Of a stretch of 54,309 nt of DNA, positions 1-11,054 are shown piece after piece. The DNA comes from Saprolegnia diclina VS20 (Eukaryota > Oomycota > Saprolegniomycetes > Saprolegniales > Saprolegniaceae): assembly GCF_000281045.1 (NCBI RefSeq), contig NW_008246080.1:710845-765153 (forward strand), read 5' to 3'. Below the pieces are notes generated by a model that saw only the letters and a program-made list of their open reading frames with translations, was not told where the DNA came from and did no database searches. The translations under genes and the position numbers were made by a program. How positions within the stretch are numbered: position 1 is the first letter of the stretch; each line of letters begins with the position of its first letter.

Positions 1-324
1 GTGCGAGAGCCTCACGTTCGCGGTGGTCGATGGTGCCAAGCGCGGGAGGCAGGCGTCAATGATTTCGCCAAGTATGTACTTATGATTGTCGAGGTACCGC
101 TCTTCACAGAGGATGTTGGCCGCAGAAATGACCTTGCCGGGGTAGAGTGCAGTGATCTGCGCTGCCTGCTTGGCACCGAGCGGGCACGCGAGTGGCGCGT
201 CCAAGCCCGAGAGGCGGAAGAGGAAATGCGCCGGATACAGAAGCGCGTCAGAGGCGACAAACGCGCTCGGGTCTTGAAGCAGATCGTACGCGGCCTCGTA
301 CGCGGCAAGCGCGGGGTTCGACAT
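1..324 (-). CDS. Unknown protein, 3' end cut by window edge
   Basis: This minus-strand frame is open to the left edge, so the C-terminus is missing. The 108 visible codons start at the ATG complementary to 322-324. The frame stays open further upstream to a stop near 397, and a CAG acceptor-like site near 343 allows an upstream exon. The predicted protein is soluble-looking and includes the segment AANILCEERYLDNHKY. I do not recognise a domain. Amino-acid composition looks like genuine protein, whereas the competing frame at 12-569 is Arg/Ser-rich and looks like a shadow. Function unknown. Confidence 0.5.
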   Translation of the reverse strand, partial: MSNPALAAYEAAYDLLQDPSAFVASDALLYPAHFLFRLSGLDAPLACPLGAKQAAQITALYPGKVISAANILCEERYLDNHKYILGEIIDACLPRLAPSTTANVRLSH

Positions 325-1283
325 CGCGTCAAAGTGCAAACTCTGCCACTTGTGTCCGGTATCCGGATATCCGGATATGGGTGCTGCCTCGTCTCGTCAC
401 GAATGCGCATCACTGGCCGCAGCGGTTTAAGTTGAGATCTGGAGGTGGTGGAAGAGCAAAGTCGACGACGTTTGGCAGCGAAGCGCTGTCCGTAGCAGAG
501 GATAGACGGTAGTCGGTCAAGCAGCACGTCGAGCGTCCTTGGTAGCAATGCCAGCCATCTCATCACCAATGCAACGACCGTGCAGATCTTTCATGCGCTG
601 TCGTAGGCGGCTTCGCAACCCTGAGCGTGACGTTCGGGATGACGGGTCGTTGGCAAGCTACGCTGCGATGCTCTCCGTACTCCAGGTGCAGTCGCAACAC
701 GGCTTCCTTGGGTTGCAGCAGCGACGCAACGACCCGAGGCTCGTCCCAACGATGGCTTGGTGGTGCGACTTTCGAACCTGTATCTAGCGTGTGACAATGT
801 CAGAGGTCCGATTCGTACAGTACATTGAAAGGTCCACTGGGTGGCGCCACGCCAGCACATAAAAGAGTGCTGCTCGAGTCACTCCATTGGGTGCTGCGTG
901 CCTGTGGGAAGGGGCGCTCTGTCTGGGTCTGGTCAGCCGACTGGTCTGGTGATGGTGCAACGTCTCCTCGTACCAGCCTGCGTCATCCCTAGCCATGGCT
1001 TCGTCGAGAAATGTGATCCGCGGACCAGATTCCCCACGGCAATCTCACGTGCCTGTCACAGAGGTTGAAGTTGACGCTTCCGCCGTTGTCCGGATAAACC
1101 TTTCGAAACGGATGTTGAGGTGGTCCCAACCACACTATTAAAATACCATATGGTTTGTAAGCTATAAAAAGAAAGCATCTTGATTTTGCACTATCAAATT
1201 TGACAGGCTGCGAGATTGCTCTCCAGCCGGCAAGGGCAAGTGCTGCAATCGCCGAGCCGCCGCCAGCACCGCAGCGAACGTCG
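325..1283. other. Intergenic stretch with a possible decayed minus-strand coding segment
   Basis: No complete gene is visible. A minus-strand frame at about 563-772 reads protein-like (containing SLLQPKEAVLRLHLEYGEH and PVIPNVTLRVAKPP) and then stops. It could be a remnant, or an upstream exon of the edge gene. Positions 359-378 hold a short tandem of the palindromic unit ATCCGGAT. AT-rich sequence at 1130-1200 probably belongs to the promoter of the cyclin-like gene. Confidence 0.3.
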
Positions 1284-2366
1284 ATGGGCGGGGAATCCAT
1301 GCTCGCTGTCTCTATCTCGCCGTCGCCGCCGCTGAAGAAGGTCCATTTCGATGTTGACAGTACGTCGGCTCCTTCTTCGTGGTCCTGACGCCTCGTGCTG
1401 GATCTAGTCGAAGCCGAGCTCTTCCAGCCGACGCATACCGTGTGCACGCCCAAGCTGCGCACGAACGGGCTCAAGTACCGCGCGCCCGACGCCCGCGTCG
1501 ACGTGAGCGAGACGCTGGCGCCGCCCAGCAGCGTGGCGAAACCCAACTACGACGACTCGCTCCGGCGCGTCGCGGTCGTCCTGTACCAGCACATTCGCCG
1601 CTGCGAGAAGCGGTTGCGTGCGCCACTACTGGGATCGACCATCCAGAGCGCAACGATCGCCGAGGCGCCGTCGTCGGTGGCCGAAGCCAGCCACGCGCTG
1701 CGCACCGAGTCGTTCGACGCGTCGACGGTCCACCCGACGAGCGGGCACCTTCCGGGCCTCCACCTCTCGGTCGACAAGGTGTTTGACGAAGAGCACTTTG
1801 TGTCGCCAACATACAAGTATACGTTCGTGCGGCTCCCGACGCTGCATCCGCTCTCGTACTACCGCATGGACAAGGTCAACTGCAAAACGCACATCCCGAG
1901 CGTCGAAGAGATCTTTCGCTTTTGCAAAAACCTCTTCAACCGCGCGCAGCTCAGCGCCGAGTGCACGATCGTATGCCTCATTTACATTGAGCGGCTCATG
2001 GAGCGGGCCAACATCCCGCTGCTCGGGTCGAGCTGGAAGCCCATTGTGCTCTGCGGGCTCTTGCTCGCGTCCAAAGTGTGGCAGGACCTCTCGTCGTGGA
2101 ACGTCGAGATTTCCAACATTTACCCGCAGTTCCCGCTGCACTGCATCAACCGCCTCGAACGCCTCTTTCTGCACTACATTCAGTGGGACCTCTACATCTC
2201 CGGGTCGGTCTACGCCAAGTACTACTTTGCGCTGCGGAGCTTGACAGAGAAGAAGGACTTTCGACGCCGGTACAATTACACCATCAAGATTGACCCGCCC
2301 AACTCCAAGCGCCTCGAAGAACGGTCGGCCGCCGTCAAGAACGAGCTCTATTCCCGTAGCTTGTAA
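1284..2366 (+). CDS. Cyclin Y-like protein
   Basis: Two exons, 1284-1359 and 1408-2366, joined across a 48-nt intron (GTACGT...CTAG), give 344 aa. The join makes the N-terminal run KKVHFDVDIEAELF. The cyclin box lies at about residues 190-305 and includes FCKNLFNRAQLSAEC, WKPIVLCGLLLASKVWQD and the CCNY-typical ending SVYAKYYFALRSL. Cyclin Y proteins activate PCTAIRE/PFTAIRE-type CDKs, often at membranes; that partner is inferred from the family. The length matches animal CCNY (about 340 aa). I see no N-terminal myristoylation context beyond MGG at the chosen ATG, which would nevertheless fit one. The KVHF motif near residue 20 resembles a PP1 docking site. The next gene, SEC10, is convergent. 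Confidence 0.87.
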
Positions 2367-2947
2367 TGTTTGTTGTTGTTGATTTTTGTTGATTTTTTGG
2401 GCCATTCAAGTTAGCAAGTTTGCCTGATGGACTACAAGCATCGGTCGTGTTGGGAGGCTCCGAACTTGACAGCGAAATGGCACATGACTTAGCGCGTCAT
2501 GGAAAGAGCCACGTGGTAGACGTCCCTGCCAACATTGCTGCCGCCGCCTGCTTTACCCCGCTCAAGATCCCCGTTTTTAGGCTGACCAAGCCCACGTAGC
2601 CGACCGTCCTGCACCGCGACCTCCAGTCGCTGACACCGATTCAGTCTCAGGGTCGACCTCGAGAAACGGCGTCGCTTTGTCGACGCCTGGAAGGTCTATA
2701 CGAGGTGCGGTGTCATGGGTGTCACTTGTGGCCACAAGCACCCCGGGGACTATAGAAGCGCCAGACGAGCCCTGCACCACCGCCTGCGCTACCACGGCCC
2801 GGCGAGCGCAAGCCGACGAAGTAGATTGCTGGGTTCTACGTATGCTAAGTCTTTGTGATAACGCAAAACATGTTTATAGTATGTTGGAGAGACGCACGAC
2901 AATAGTGTAATGCGAAAGAGTCGACAAACCTCGCGACGGGATATGCA
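2367..2947. other. Intergenic between convergent genes, with a short coding remnant
   Basis: This lies between the 3' ends of the cyclin-like gene and SEC10. One plus-strand frame at about 2650-2860 reads VDLEKRRRFVDAWKVY onward for roughly 65 codons without an initiator or a recognisable family, so it may be a gene fragment. Nothing else is visible. Confidence 0.3.
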
Positions 2948-5760
2948 TTAAATCGGGATTTTGTCGCCGTTGAGCTTGTAGTCCCAGCGCCGGCGAATGA
3001 GCTCGTGGAGCGACGTTTTGCCGAGCGTGGCCGCGATGCCGCCTTCGGTCACGTAGCTCACGAGCGAGTCGCGGGGCAAAGCGTAGAGATTCGCAAGTCC
3101 GTGCAGAAAATCAAAGTTGGCGTCCACGGACGGGTTGCGGTGCGGCCGAAACACTTGGCGGTAGGCGCTTATGTCCCTAGCCTCCATGTATCAACACTCT
3201 CCACTTGATACAAAAGGATACGTGAGGAGGACGCACGCGCCATCCGGATCAAATTTAAACCGCTTCATGTGCTGGATAAGCGTGTCCTTGAAGATGGCCG
3301 TGAGCCCCGTGATAAACTGTACTCGGTTCGTGAGCTCCTAACGTATTTTTCCACAGTTGAAACATTGAAACATTGAAAGAGGCATACGAGCGCGTCGGCC
3401 GCCACCGTTAGGAGCGGAGAGAGGTAGGCCACGACCTGCTTGCACGCCTTGGTCGTCGACAAGGACACGGCCCCCGTCTTGCTGAGAAAGTCCGACTTGT
3501 CCTGCGCCGCACTGTGCCAACGGAAACATGATGGTGATGAAGGGTATAAGCATTGCGCTACTATGCACCTCAAGATGGCGACGAGGCTCTTCTCGATGGC
3601 TAAGAACGTCTTTTGCAAGCCAAATGCCACGTGTCCTTCGAGTGTCTCAAGCGTTGTGCGCTTGGCTTCCACGCAGACCCTACCCTCGCATGGATAGATA
3701 TACACAAACCCATAGAGACATTTCATTTTAGCAACGTACGTTTGAACGGTCGGGGCACTCGTCAGCGCCGGCGCAATGCTCGCATGGTACTGACGGTCAA
3801 ACGACGCCACATGTTGAATCAAATGCTACGCACGTCCTGCGTACCGACGATCGAATGCGCGTCGAAAGTACCTTGAGAATGACAAAGAAGCGCGTCGCCG
3901 ACTCCATACAGAGCAGTGGTTCTTGCACGAGCTCGTGCGCGAGGTTGCACATTTTCTACGTATTTTCCCATTATTTTTCCGAATTTGCCCAATGTTTCAA
4001 AATTTGAGATGTACCGAGAGATAGGCATCGCCGATGGTCGCACAGTAGAGACCAAACGCTTTGACGTAAAAGTCGACGAGGAGGTCGCTCTTGTGCAAGA
4101 CAATGTCGCCGCGGGCCGTCGTTGCCTACGCCCAAAGCAGGTCATGCAACCCTACCCCTCCTTCCATTTTCAAATCGACCTCGAGCGCAGCGGCAAAGCG
4201 CGCCGGTACCGACGTGTCTTGTGCAATCGCCAGCAGCGTCTCGTAAAACTGCACGTCTTGCTTCTCGGCCTTGGTCTTTTCGGCTTTGGCCGCCGCTGAC
4301 GGACTCGACGGCGGCGTGTCACTCGCTGCTGCCTTGAGTTTGCTCTTGTTTTGCTTGCCAAATGGCGCGACAGGAAATTGCACGCTGTGCAACGTGGTCG
4401 CAAACGCTGTCTCGAGGAGCTCGAGCTCGATCGACATGTACGTGGCGCGGTGCGCGCCAAAGAGCGTCTGCAGCTGCGCTTCCAGGAAAGCATCCATGCG
4501 CGGGCGTTGATTGGGGTCGTCGATCAGCGCCGCGATCGCGTCCGTGAGCTTCTCTGCCTTCTCAAACGTCCACGTCAGCGTCTCGACGTAGGCCTGGGCG
4601 GGCGACGTCGTCAAGAGGCGCTCCAAATGCGACAAGATGCCGAACGCTGGGTCGTGATACAGCCGTGCCACGAGGGTCTCCCGGACGTACGCGACGACGC
4701 TGGATGGAAAGATGCGTGGTACGACTGCAAATTGCTGCTTGCAGATCGCGCGCAGCTTGGTACAGAGCGCGTCCATGTCTTGCGCTGGATCCACCGAGTC
4801 GAGCGCGAGACGATTCCTACGTCACCGCCATGGCACCCGCGTCCTTCTGACTGGGTATATAGAAATGTACTTGGTGAGTCGCTCCTGGATGATGTTCCAG
4901 ACGTAGCGGTCGGCAACCTTGTCCTTGCCATTGTACGCCAGCAGCGACTGGACGTTGAGCTGCATCGTCTCGAAGTCTTGCGAGTTGCCGACGCCGTGGA
5001 GCTCCTGCTCTTGCGCTTCACTGAACCCGTTCAAAAGGTCGGTCTCGATGCTCTGCGTGAGCCGGTCAATCTCGGCGATGGCACCTTGGGTCGCGGCCGA
5101 CGGTGTGAGCTCCTCGGCAAACTCTTGTAGCTTCTTGAGCACACGGCACGCCTACGCGGGATAAGCCACCGTGGATATATTCGCGCGTGGCGCACGTCGT
5201 GTATCTGGGTAGGGTCGCGTAGCGTGTTGAAGAGCTTGTTGGTCGTCTTCTTGGCGCTCACCGGCGCATTGAGCAGTTGAATGACTTCGAGGAGCTCGTT
5301 CGTCTCGAGGGCGCGGGACTTTTCCTTGTCAATGATGGCGAGCCGGTCGCCTAGCGCGTGGTATATGCATCTGTTCAGTAAGCAAGCATGTACCAATGAC
5401 GACGGCCGACGAGCTGACTTTGGTGAACCGATCTTCGAGCTCGTCCATCTCGCTGCACACCGTCTACGCAGCTTCGGTCGTGACGCTCGCAAGGCATGTC
5501 GGTACCTGCAACAGCCGCTCTGGTGCACGCAGGTTGTCGTGGTATCTGGCTGCCGCTGCTGCGCTCTGCTTGGTGAGGTCTGCAATCCTCGCGTTGAGGA
5601 CGTGGCGCTGCGACGTGAGCTTGTCAATCGTCGCCTGGAAGACTGCGTCCAAGCTGTGGAGGTCGCCGGTCGTCGCGCAGAGCTCGTCAAGCAGCACGTC
5701 GCACGAGTACTCGTCATCGGCGCCGGCGCCGAGGAGCTTGGCGAGCTCGGCGCTGGTCAT
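2948..5760 (-). CDS. SEC10: Exocyst complex component SEC10 (EXOC5)
   Basis: Twelve exons give 752 aa: 5506-5760, 5394-5463, 5196-5350, 4871-5151, 4180-4816, 4015-4125, 3872-3955, 3740-3825, 3569-3679, 3388-3511, 3222-3337 and 2948-3176. All exon phases agree. SEC10 is a subunit of the octameric exocyst, which tethers secretory vesicles to the plasma membrane. Sequence support: an N-terminal coiled coil (about residues 30-90), then the segment TDLLNGFSEAQEQ followed by YNGKDKVADRYV, and a C-terminus ending HGLANLYALPRDSLVSY, as in Sec10 proteins. Family length is 700-870 aa. Introns are 42-60 nt. The 54-nt intron 4126-4179 has a weak GTCGAT donor but is needed to remove an in-frame stop. Polarised vesicle traffic would suit a hyphal organism. 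Confidence 0.88.
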
Positions 5761-7026
5761 CTCGCCGCGTGGCACGATCTTTCCGGATAAAAATATCGAA
5801 GCCACAAATATATCAAATATATCGAACAATCTGTGCCACTTGTCGATTCTGAGTTGGCGAAGCGATGACGCGCCGTGGACGGCTGGCACTGAGCACCCTA
5901 CGACCACCTTCGCGCCAAGCGCCGGTCTCTGGATGGCTGTACGTACTGGCTGCTTGTCGAACGAGGGCCAGTGCGTGCGCCACCGTATTTTCCCTGAATT
6001 CGACGACCAGCCAGACCCAATAGCGACCGATGGTGGTCGTTTGTTGTCGGCCGAGAAAAGGCAGCGCTACGCACGCTACCCATGGACGGGCGCGCAGATT
6101 ACTGCATTGCTCAACTGGTTTCCCGGAGCATGCTGCCTGGCCACCAAGAGGGACTGCGTCGACATAGTCGTCGCGCTATCATCCCAAGGGTCCTGTGACC
6201 AGTCGCCATTGGCTACTCCTTGGGCTGGTGCTGGCCGACGGCCACGAACCTCGAACGGTCAATGCAAGATACTGAAAGAAGAGGACCAGAAGCATGGCTT
6301 CAACTTTTGGCCAGCATCCTAATTAGGCACATGCCGATGATTGGACGCTAGCATTCGGCATCGAGTTGCCGCGTCTCTGGGTCGCATTTTGGTGGCAGGA
6401 TGAGGAATGGCCTCGTCGCTGGTGTCGCAAGCGTCGGATGCGACGATGGATGACACGTCGTATGACATGGCTTTACTCTTCTGCAGTCGACTACAGTATT
6501 CGTACATGGTATACTGCCAAGACGACATACCCTGCCGTGGATCCAGCGGCTTGGAAAAACGCTGGTTTGAAACACTGTGTGGCACTCTGGCCCGTCCGCT
6601 CACGCGGCTGTAGCGCATCGCATTTGCGCGCCGAGAAGGTTCGATGACGAGCCCGCTCTCAGCGGCCGCTTCGAAACCCGATGAAGCAATGTAGAGATAG
6701 CCAGCGTCGCCATCGACGGGCGCCATAGATCGTGCACGTTGGTGATGCCCTCTTAAAATCGGCATGTGCCGCGAAATCCGAATTTCGGCAAGGTGTCTGG
6801 AATTTCCGGCCTTTTGATTGGTCCGTCGATAAAATTACAAACCGCGAGCACTGAAACCTCGGGCAAAGTACAGTACAAGTCGGTGGTTTCTCCAGTGTAC
6901 TAGATCCGCCGCCGAGGATCTCCGACAACGACGACGACGACGACGACGACCTCGACGCCTCCAGCAACTTGGCTCCCACTCGCTTCCTCGGCCCGCCCGT
7001 CCTCGTGGCCATCTTCCATCTTTGAC
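5761..7026. other. Divergent intergenic region between SEC10 and the dehydrogenase
   Basis: These 1.27 kb contain the divergent promoters of SEC10 and the first DadA-like gene. Open frames here (plus strand to 6322, minus strand 6319-6765) are rich in Arg, Ser, Pro and Ala and have no recognisable motif, so I do not call them. AT-rich sequence at 5785-5825 lies just upstream of the SEC10 start. A (GAC)n-like run at 6927-6955 precedes the dehydrogenase ATG. Confidence 0.4.
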
Positions 7027-8509
7027 ATGAGCGCCAGCAAGAACCACCGGTCGTCCGCGGCCATGCGGGGCATCGACGCGCCGCCCCGATCGGCCACGTG
7101 CCACCAACGCGTCGTCGTGCTAGGCGGTGGCATCATTGGCCTCACGACCTGCTACTATCTCGCCAAGCGCGGACACGAAGTCGTGTGCATCGAAAAGGAG
7201 AGCCAAGTCGGCATGCTCGCGTCCTTCAAGAATGGCACGTTCTTCGACTCGACGCTCTACAGCAGCTGGGCCGACTTTTCCGTGCTCTATCGCAAGCAGA
7301 TTCACGCGGGCACGTCGTCGCCCAAGGCCAAGTCCAAGCAAAAGGCCTTCCGCATCGAGGCGGCCGCGTGGATGGACCCGGCGTTCTGGTCGTGGGGCCT
7401 CAAGTTTATGACGAGCGCGACCAGCCGCCGGGCCAAAGACAATGGCCGCAAGATCCGCGACCTCGGCTTCTACAGCCAGCGCAAGCTCGACGAGCTCATT
7501 CGCATGCACCCCGAGATTGAAGAGGCCATGGAACAGACCGCCGAAGGCACGCTTGAAGTCTTCGAGTCGGCCGCCGAGCGCGACGAAGTGATGCACTCGG
7601 ACCGCATTTACCACTGCATGGAGTACCGCCTCCCGCTGCAGCCACTCGACGCCAAGGACGCGGCCTGCGTCGAGCCCGCGCTGGCCAAGTCGGTGCTCGC
7701 ACCCGGGGCTATCTACTCGGCCACTGGCACCAACGGTGCGTCTCGTGTCACCCTCGCTCTTTCGACGCCGATTGCGTTCTTGTAGGCGACGTGCACAAGA
7801 CGTGTCTGGCCATGTGGCAGCTCTGCCGGCAGCACGGCGTCATGTTCCGCTTCAACACGGACATCACTGACATCCTCATCGTCGACAACCGCGTCGTGGC
7901 CGTCCAAGCCCACGACGGCGACCTCATTGAAGGCGACTCGTTCGTGCTCGCGCTCGGCAACCACACACCGGCGGTCGCCAAGCTCGCCGGCGTCAAACTG
8001 CCCATGTACCCCGTCAAGGTAGGATGCGTACACCGAACCTCGTCTCTGATCGCGTTGCGGGGTAGGGGTATGTGCTGAGTGTCCCGCGCAACGAAGCGTT
8101 CCCGCCGCTCACGTGCAACGTGTACGCCGGTGGGAACGCCCTCGTGTCGCCCATGGCCGACGGCTCGCTGCGGATATCGGGCGGCGCGGACTTTGCCGGG
8201 TTCAACTACAAGAGCGACCCGAAGCGGGTCAAGTGGCTCTTGAAGCAGGCCAAGCACCTCTTCCCCGAGACGTACCTCGACGAGGCCAAGCTCGAGTCGC
8301 ACGTGTGTCTTCGGCCGGTCAGCGCGGACGACGTGCCGTTCATTGGCCAAACGCTCGTCGACAACCTCTTTGTCAACACGGGTCATGGCTCCAAGGGCTG
8401 GACGCTCTCGTTCGGGTCCGGCGCGCTCCTCGCCGACCAGATCAGCGGCCGGACACCCGAGATCAACATTGAAAAGTACTCGCCGTTGCGCTTTGGCCTC
8501 TTTAGTTAG
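7027..8509 (+). CDS. DadA-like FAD-dependent D-amino acid dehydrogenase, intron-containing copy
   Basis: Three exons, 7027-7735, 7786-8018 and 8066-8509, give 461 aa. The FAD/NAD-binding Rossmann motif VVVLGGGIIGLTTCYYLAKR lies near residue 30. DadA-type landmarks follow: DFMLRFNT-like MFRFNTDIT, MYPVKGYVLSVP, LRPVSADDVPFIGQT and a C-terminal GHGSKGWTLSFGSGALLADQ. Family members oxidise D-amino acids to 2-oxo acids, usually passing electrons to a quinone chain; substrate and acceptor here are inferred. No presequence is evident. The intronless paralogue 0.9 kb downstream on the other strand is read as an uninterrupted protein across both intron positions, which validates the splicing. Overall similarity to bacterial DadA suggests bacterial ancestry, untested. 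Confidence 0.85.
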
Positions 8510-9399
8510 TCGACGACCCCACACAGCATCCCAACTATCGGGTCGATTGAAGACCCGCCCTTCCCACCCTTGTAGGCCACGATTGCGTCCTTAGTTTAAG
8601 CTCTAATATGTATTCCTTCACGCACTCGTGCGCGACACGGCCTCTGTAGAATCAACGCAGAGCTACTCCAATTACATGTAATACCAAGTAGCCATCTACT
8701 GTAGTCGTCGTCGCCAGTGTACCGTACGCCACGTCGAAGTCGAAGGACGCAGTGACAAGTGCGTCCATCGATTCATAATGCCACGCTCCGACACTTGGAC
8801 TTGCTGGGTGCCCACATGGGATCGTCGTAGTAAGAAGTGGCGCCAGGAAGGTGCTGTGATGCACGCACGCGTGAGGCCAGGGCAAGAACGTACGGCCAGG
8901 AAAACCCGGTGATGGTGCAGCCGCATCCGAGTCCGACCCGACCGCTCGCTTCCTTGAGGTCGACATGTCCCGATGCGAGACACTTGCGGGCGTTCCTATG
9001 TGGCTGCGGAAATTTGGCAAGCGCCATCCACGCTTGCACCGCGTCGGCCAAGTCCACTCTTTTCAAGTGTCGCCGACGGCAACTTGAAGCGAATAAGGAG
9101 CTGCGTGACACTCGCATTACGCGCTTTTGGTCGCGGAATTGGTGGTCGCCGCGAAGAGGCCAGTGCAATATGCGTGCTTGATGGGCGTCCCACTCCTGCC
9201 GTGGACATGTCGAGTTACCAACGCGAGGATGGGTCTGGACACGTTCTGTCGGCAGGATCTCTGTACTTGATTGTTGTGAAGATGGTCTTTCGTCGATTAG
9301 TGCACTCGAATAGTCGAAAGGCAAGGAACCGAAGGATTGAGAAATGGTAAAAACTAAATAATACGACAATATATTTCATAGGGCGTCTAGGGCTCACGA
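8510..9399. other. Intergenic between the convergent dehydrogenase paralogues
   Basis: These 0.9 kb hold the 3' flanks of both paralogues. The minus-strand frame 8773-9369 lacks any recognisable domain and has atypical composition, so it is not called. No terminal inverted repeats or integrase-like sequence were seen that would explain the duplication. Confidence 0.4.
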
Positions 9400-10800
9400 C
9401 TAGGGTTGGGGTTGCGTCGTCGCAAAGAGGCCAAAGCGCAACGGCGAGTACTTTTCAATGTTGATCTCGGGCGCGCGGCCGCTGATTTGGTCGGCGAGGA
9501 GCGCGCCGGCGCCAAACGCGAGTGTCCAGCCCCGCGAGCCGTGGCCGGCGTTGATAAATAAGTTTTCGATAAGCGTCTGGCCGATCAGCGGCACTTCGTC
9601 GGCGCTCACCGGCCGCAGACACACCTGCGTCGTCATCTTGGCTTCGTCGAGGTACCCGTCGGGAAAGCACTTTTTGGCGTGCGAGAGCAAGGACGCGACG
9701 CGCTTGGCGTCCTTCTTGTAGTTGAAGCCCGTGATGTCGGCGCCGCCCGAGATGCGAACCATGTCGTCGCGCTCGGGCGAGATGAGCGCTTGCCCGCCCG
9801 CATAGACGTTGCACTTGAGCGGCGTCGCATTCGGTGTCGTCGGCACGCGCAGCACGTAGCCTTTGATCGGGTACATGGGCAGCTTGACGCCGGCGAGCTT
9901 GGCAACCGACGACGTGTGGTTGCCGAGCGCCAAGACAAACGAATCGCCCTCGATCAGGTCGCCGTTCCGGACTTGGACGGCCACGACGCGGTCGTCGACG
10001 ACGAGAACGTCTTCGATCTCGGTATTGCAGCGGAACATGACGCCGTGTCGCTTGCAGAGCTGCGCGAGCGCAAGGCACGTCTTGTGCACGTCGCCGTTGG
10101 TACCAATGGGCGAAAACATGGCGCCGAGCCGGATCGCATCCGGGCGCAGCGCCGGCTCAATTGCGCGGCCCTCGGTCGCGTCGACGGGCTGCAGCGGGTA
10201 TCGGTACTCCATGCAGTGCTTGATGCGGTCCGAGTCCATGATCTCTTCGGCCGTGCTCGCGGCCGCAAAGAGCTCGAGCGTACCTTCGGCGACCGAGTCG
10301 AGCTCGTCCTCGAGCTCCGGGAACATGCGGAAGAGCTCTTGCAGCTTGCGCTGGCTGTAAAAGTCGAGGTCGCGCGTCTTGCGCATGTTGTCCTTGGCCT
10401 TCTTGCTCGACATGTTGAGCATAAACTTGACGCCCCACGACCAAAAAGACGGGTCGAGCCATGCGCGCGGGTGCACGCGGAACGGCTTGTGCTTGGCGTG
10501 GTGCTTCTGGTACAGAAGCGACATGTCGGCCCAGCTCGAGTAGAGCGTCGCGTCAAAGTACGTGCCGTCGTTGGCCGCGGACGCTGTGCAGCCGACGCTG
10601 GCCTCGCGCTCGATGCAGACGACCTCGTGGCCCTTGCGCGCAAGGTAGTAGCACGTTGCTAGACCGACGATGCCGCCGCCGCACACAACGACGCGGTGCG
10701 GCTGGGCCAGGACGCGTGGCGCGTCAAAGCCTCTTGTGACCGCGGACCCGCGGTGGGTGCGACCTTTCATCGGCGGCCGAATTCGAGGAATGGCGTCCAT
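9400..10800 (-). CDS. DadA-like FAD-dependent D-amino acid dehydrogenase, intronless copy
   Basis: A single uninterrupted frame of 466 aa from the ATG at 10798-10800 (the frame extends upstream only through a TTG). It is a close paralogue of the gene at 7027-8509: VVVCGGGIVGLATCYYLARK for FAD binding, MYPIKGYVLRVP, LRPVSADEVPLIGQT, GHGSRGWTLAFGAGALLADQ, and nearly identical ends (INIEKYSPLRFGLF). The N-terminal 40 residues are basic and hydroxylated (MDAIPRIRPPMKGRTHRG) and differ from the paralogue, so the two may differ in location. Predicted reaction: oxidative deamination of D-amino acids. Lack of introns in a window where almost every long gene is spliced is notable; it could be retroposed, or the other copy may have gained introns. 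Confidence 0.85.
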   Translation of the reverse strand: MDAIPRIRPPMKGRTHRGSAVTRGFDAPRVLAQPHRVVVCGGGIVGLATCYYLARKGHEVVCIEREASVGCTASAANDGTYFDATLYSSWADMSLLYQKHHAKHKPFRVHPRAWLDPSFWSWGVKFMLNMSSKKAKDNMRKTRDLDFYSQRKLQELFRMFPELEDELDSVAEGTLELFAAASTAEEIMDSDRIKHCMEYRYPLQPVDATEGRAIEPALRPDAIRLGAMFSPIGTNGDVHKTCLALAQLCKRHGVMFRCNTEIEDVLVVDDRVVAVQVRNGDLIEGDSFVLALGNHTSSVAKLAGVKLPMYPIKGYVLRVPTTPNATPLKCNVYAGGQALISPERDDMVRISGGADITGFNYKKDAKRVASLLSHAKKCFPDGYLDEAKMTTQVCLRPVSADEVPLIGQTLIENLFINAGHGSRGWTLAFGAGALLADQISGRAPEINIEKYSPLRFGLFATTQPQP

Positions 10801-10987
10801 CGTGTAGTATGCAGTACGAGTCGTACTGGAGAAGCCAGGCAGCAATTGAGGCCGTCGTCGTACAGTGTACTGGCCTCTCTGGCGGCCACCACAGGTTCAA
10901 AGGTGCACTCGCCGTGACCAACGTCCTCACTTACTTTGCACTTTCTATCGAACACCACTTACACTGTAAAACTTCGGCGCTTGTCGC

Positions 10988-11054
10988 AGGTGCGCCTTCG
11001 AACTTCGCTCGAAGGAAACGGGGTGCGAAGTCAAGGCGAAGTTCGAAGGCACCT
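10988..11054. repeat. Imperfect inverted repeat with TTCGAA core (hairpin)
   Basis: The left arm 10988-11008 (AGGTGCGCCTTCGAACTTCG plus C) pairs with the right arm 11036-11054 except for a 2-nt bulge. Fifteen central bases, 10994-11008 and 11036-11050, are perfect reverse complements. The spacer is 27 nt. The core CTTCGAACTTCG recurs at 36028-36047 and 36477-36493, and in reverse near 40010. This could be a small mobile-element remnant or a structured regulatory element. Confidence 0.6.

Noticed and set aside
563-772. Possible TFIIIC subunit (GTF3C5-like) fragment
   Set aside because: The likeness of the LRLHLEYGEH...PNVTLRV pattern to that family is only impressionistic and the frame ends after about 70 codons.
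5396-6322. 308-codon plus-strand frame
   Set aside because: The first half is antisense to SEC10 exons; the rest has no recognisable domain and low protein-like character.
8773-9369. 198-codon minus-strand frame between the dehydrogenases
   Set aside because: No motif, odd composition and no splice partner; treated as chance.
9679-10662. 327-codon plus-strand frame
   Set aside because: Antisense shadow of the intronless DadA-like gene, with no motif of its own.
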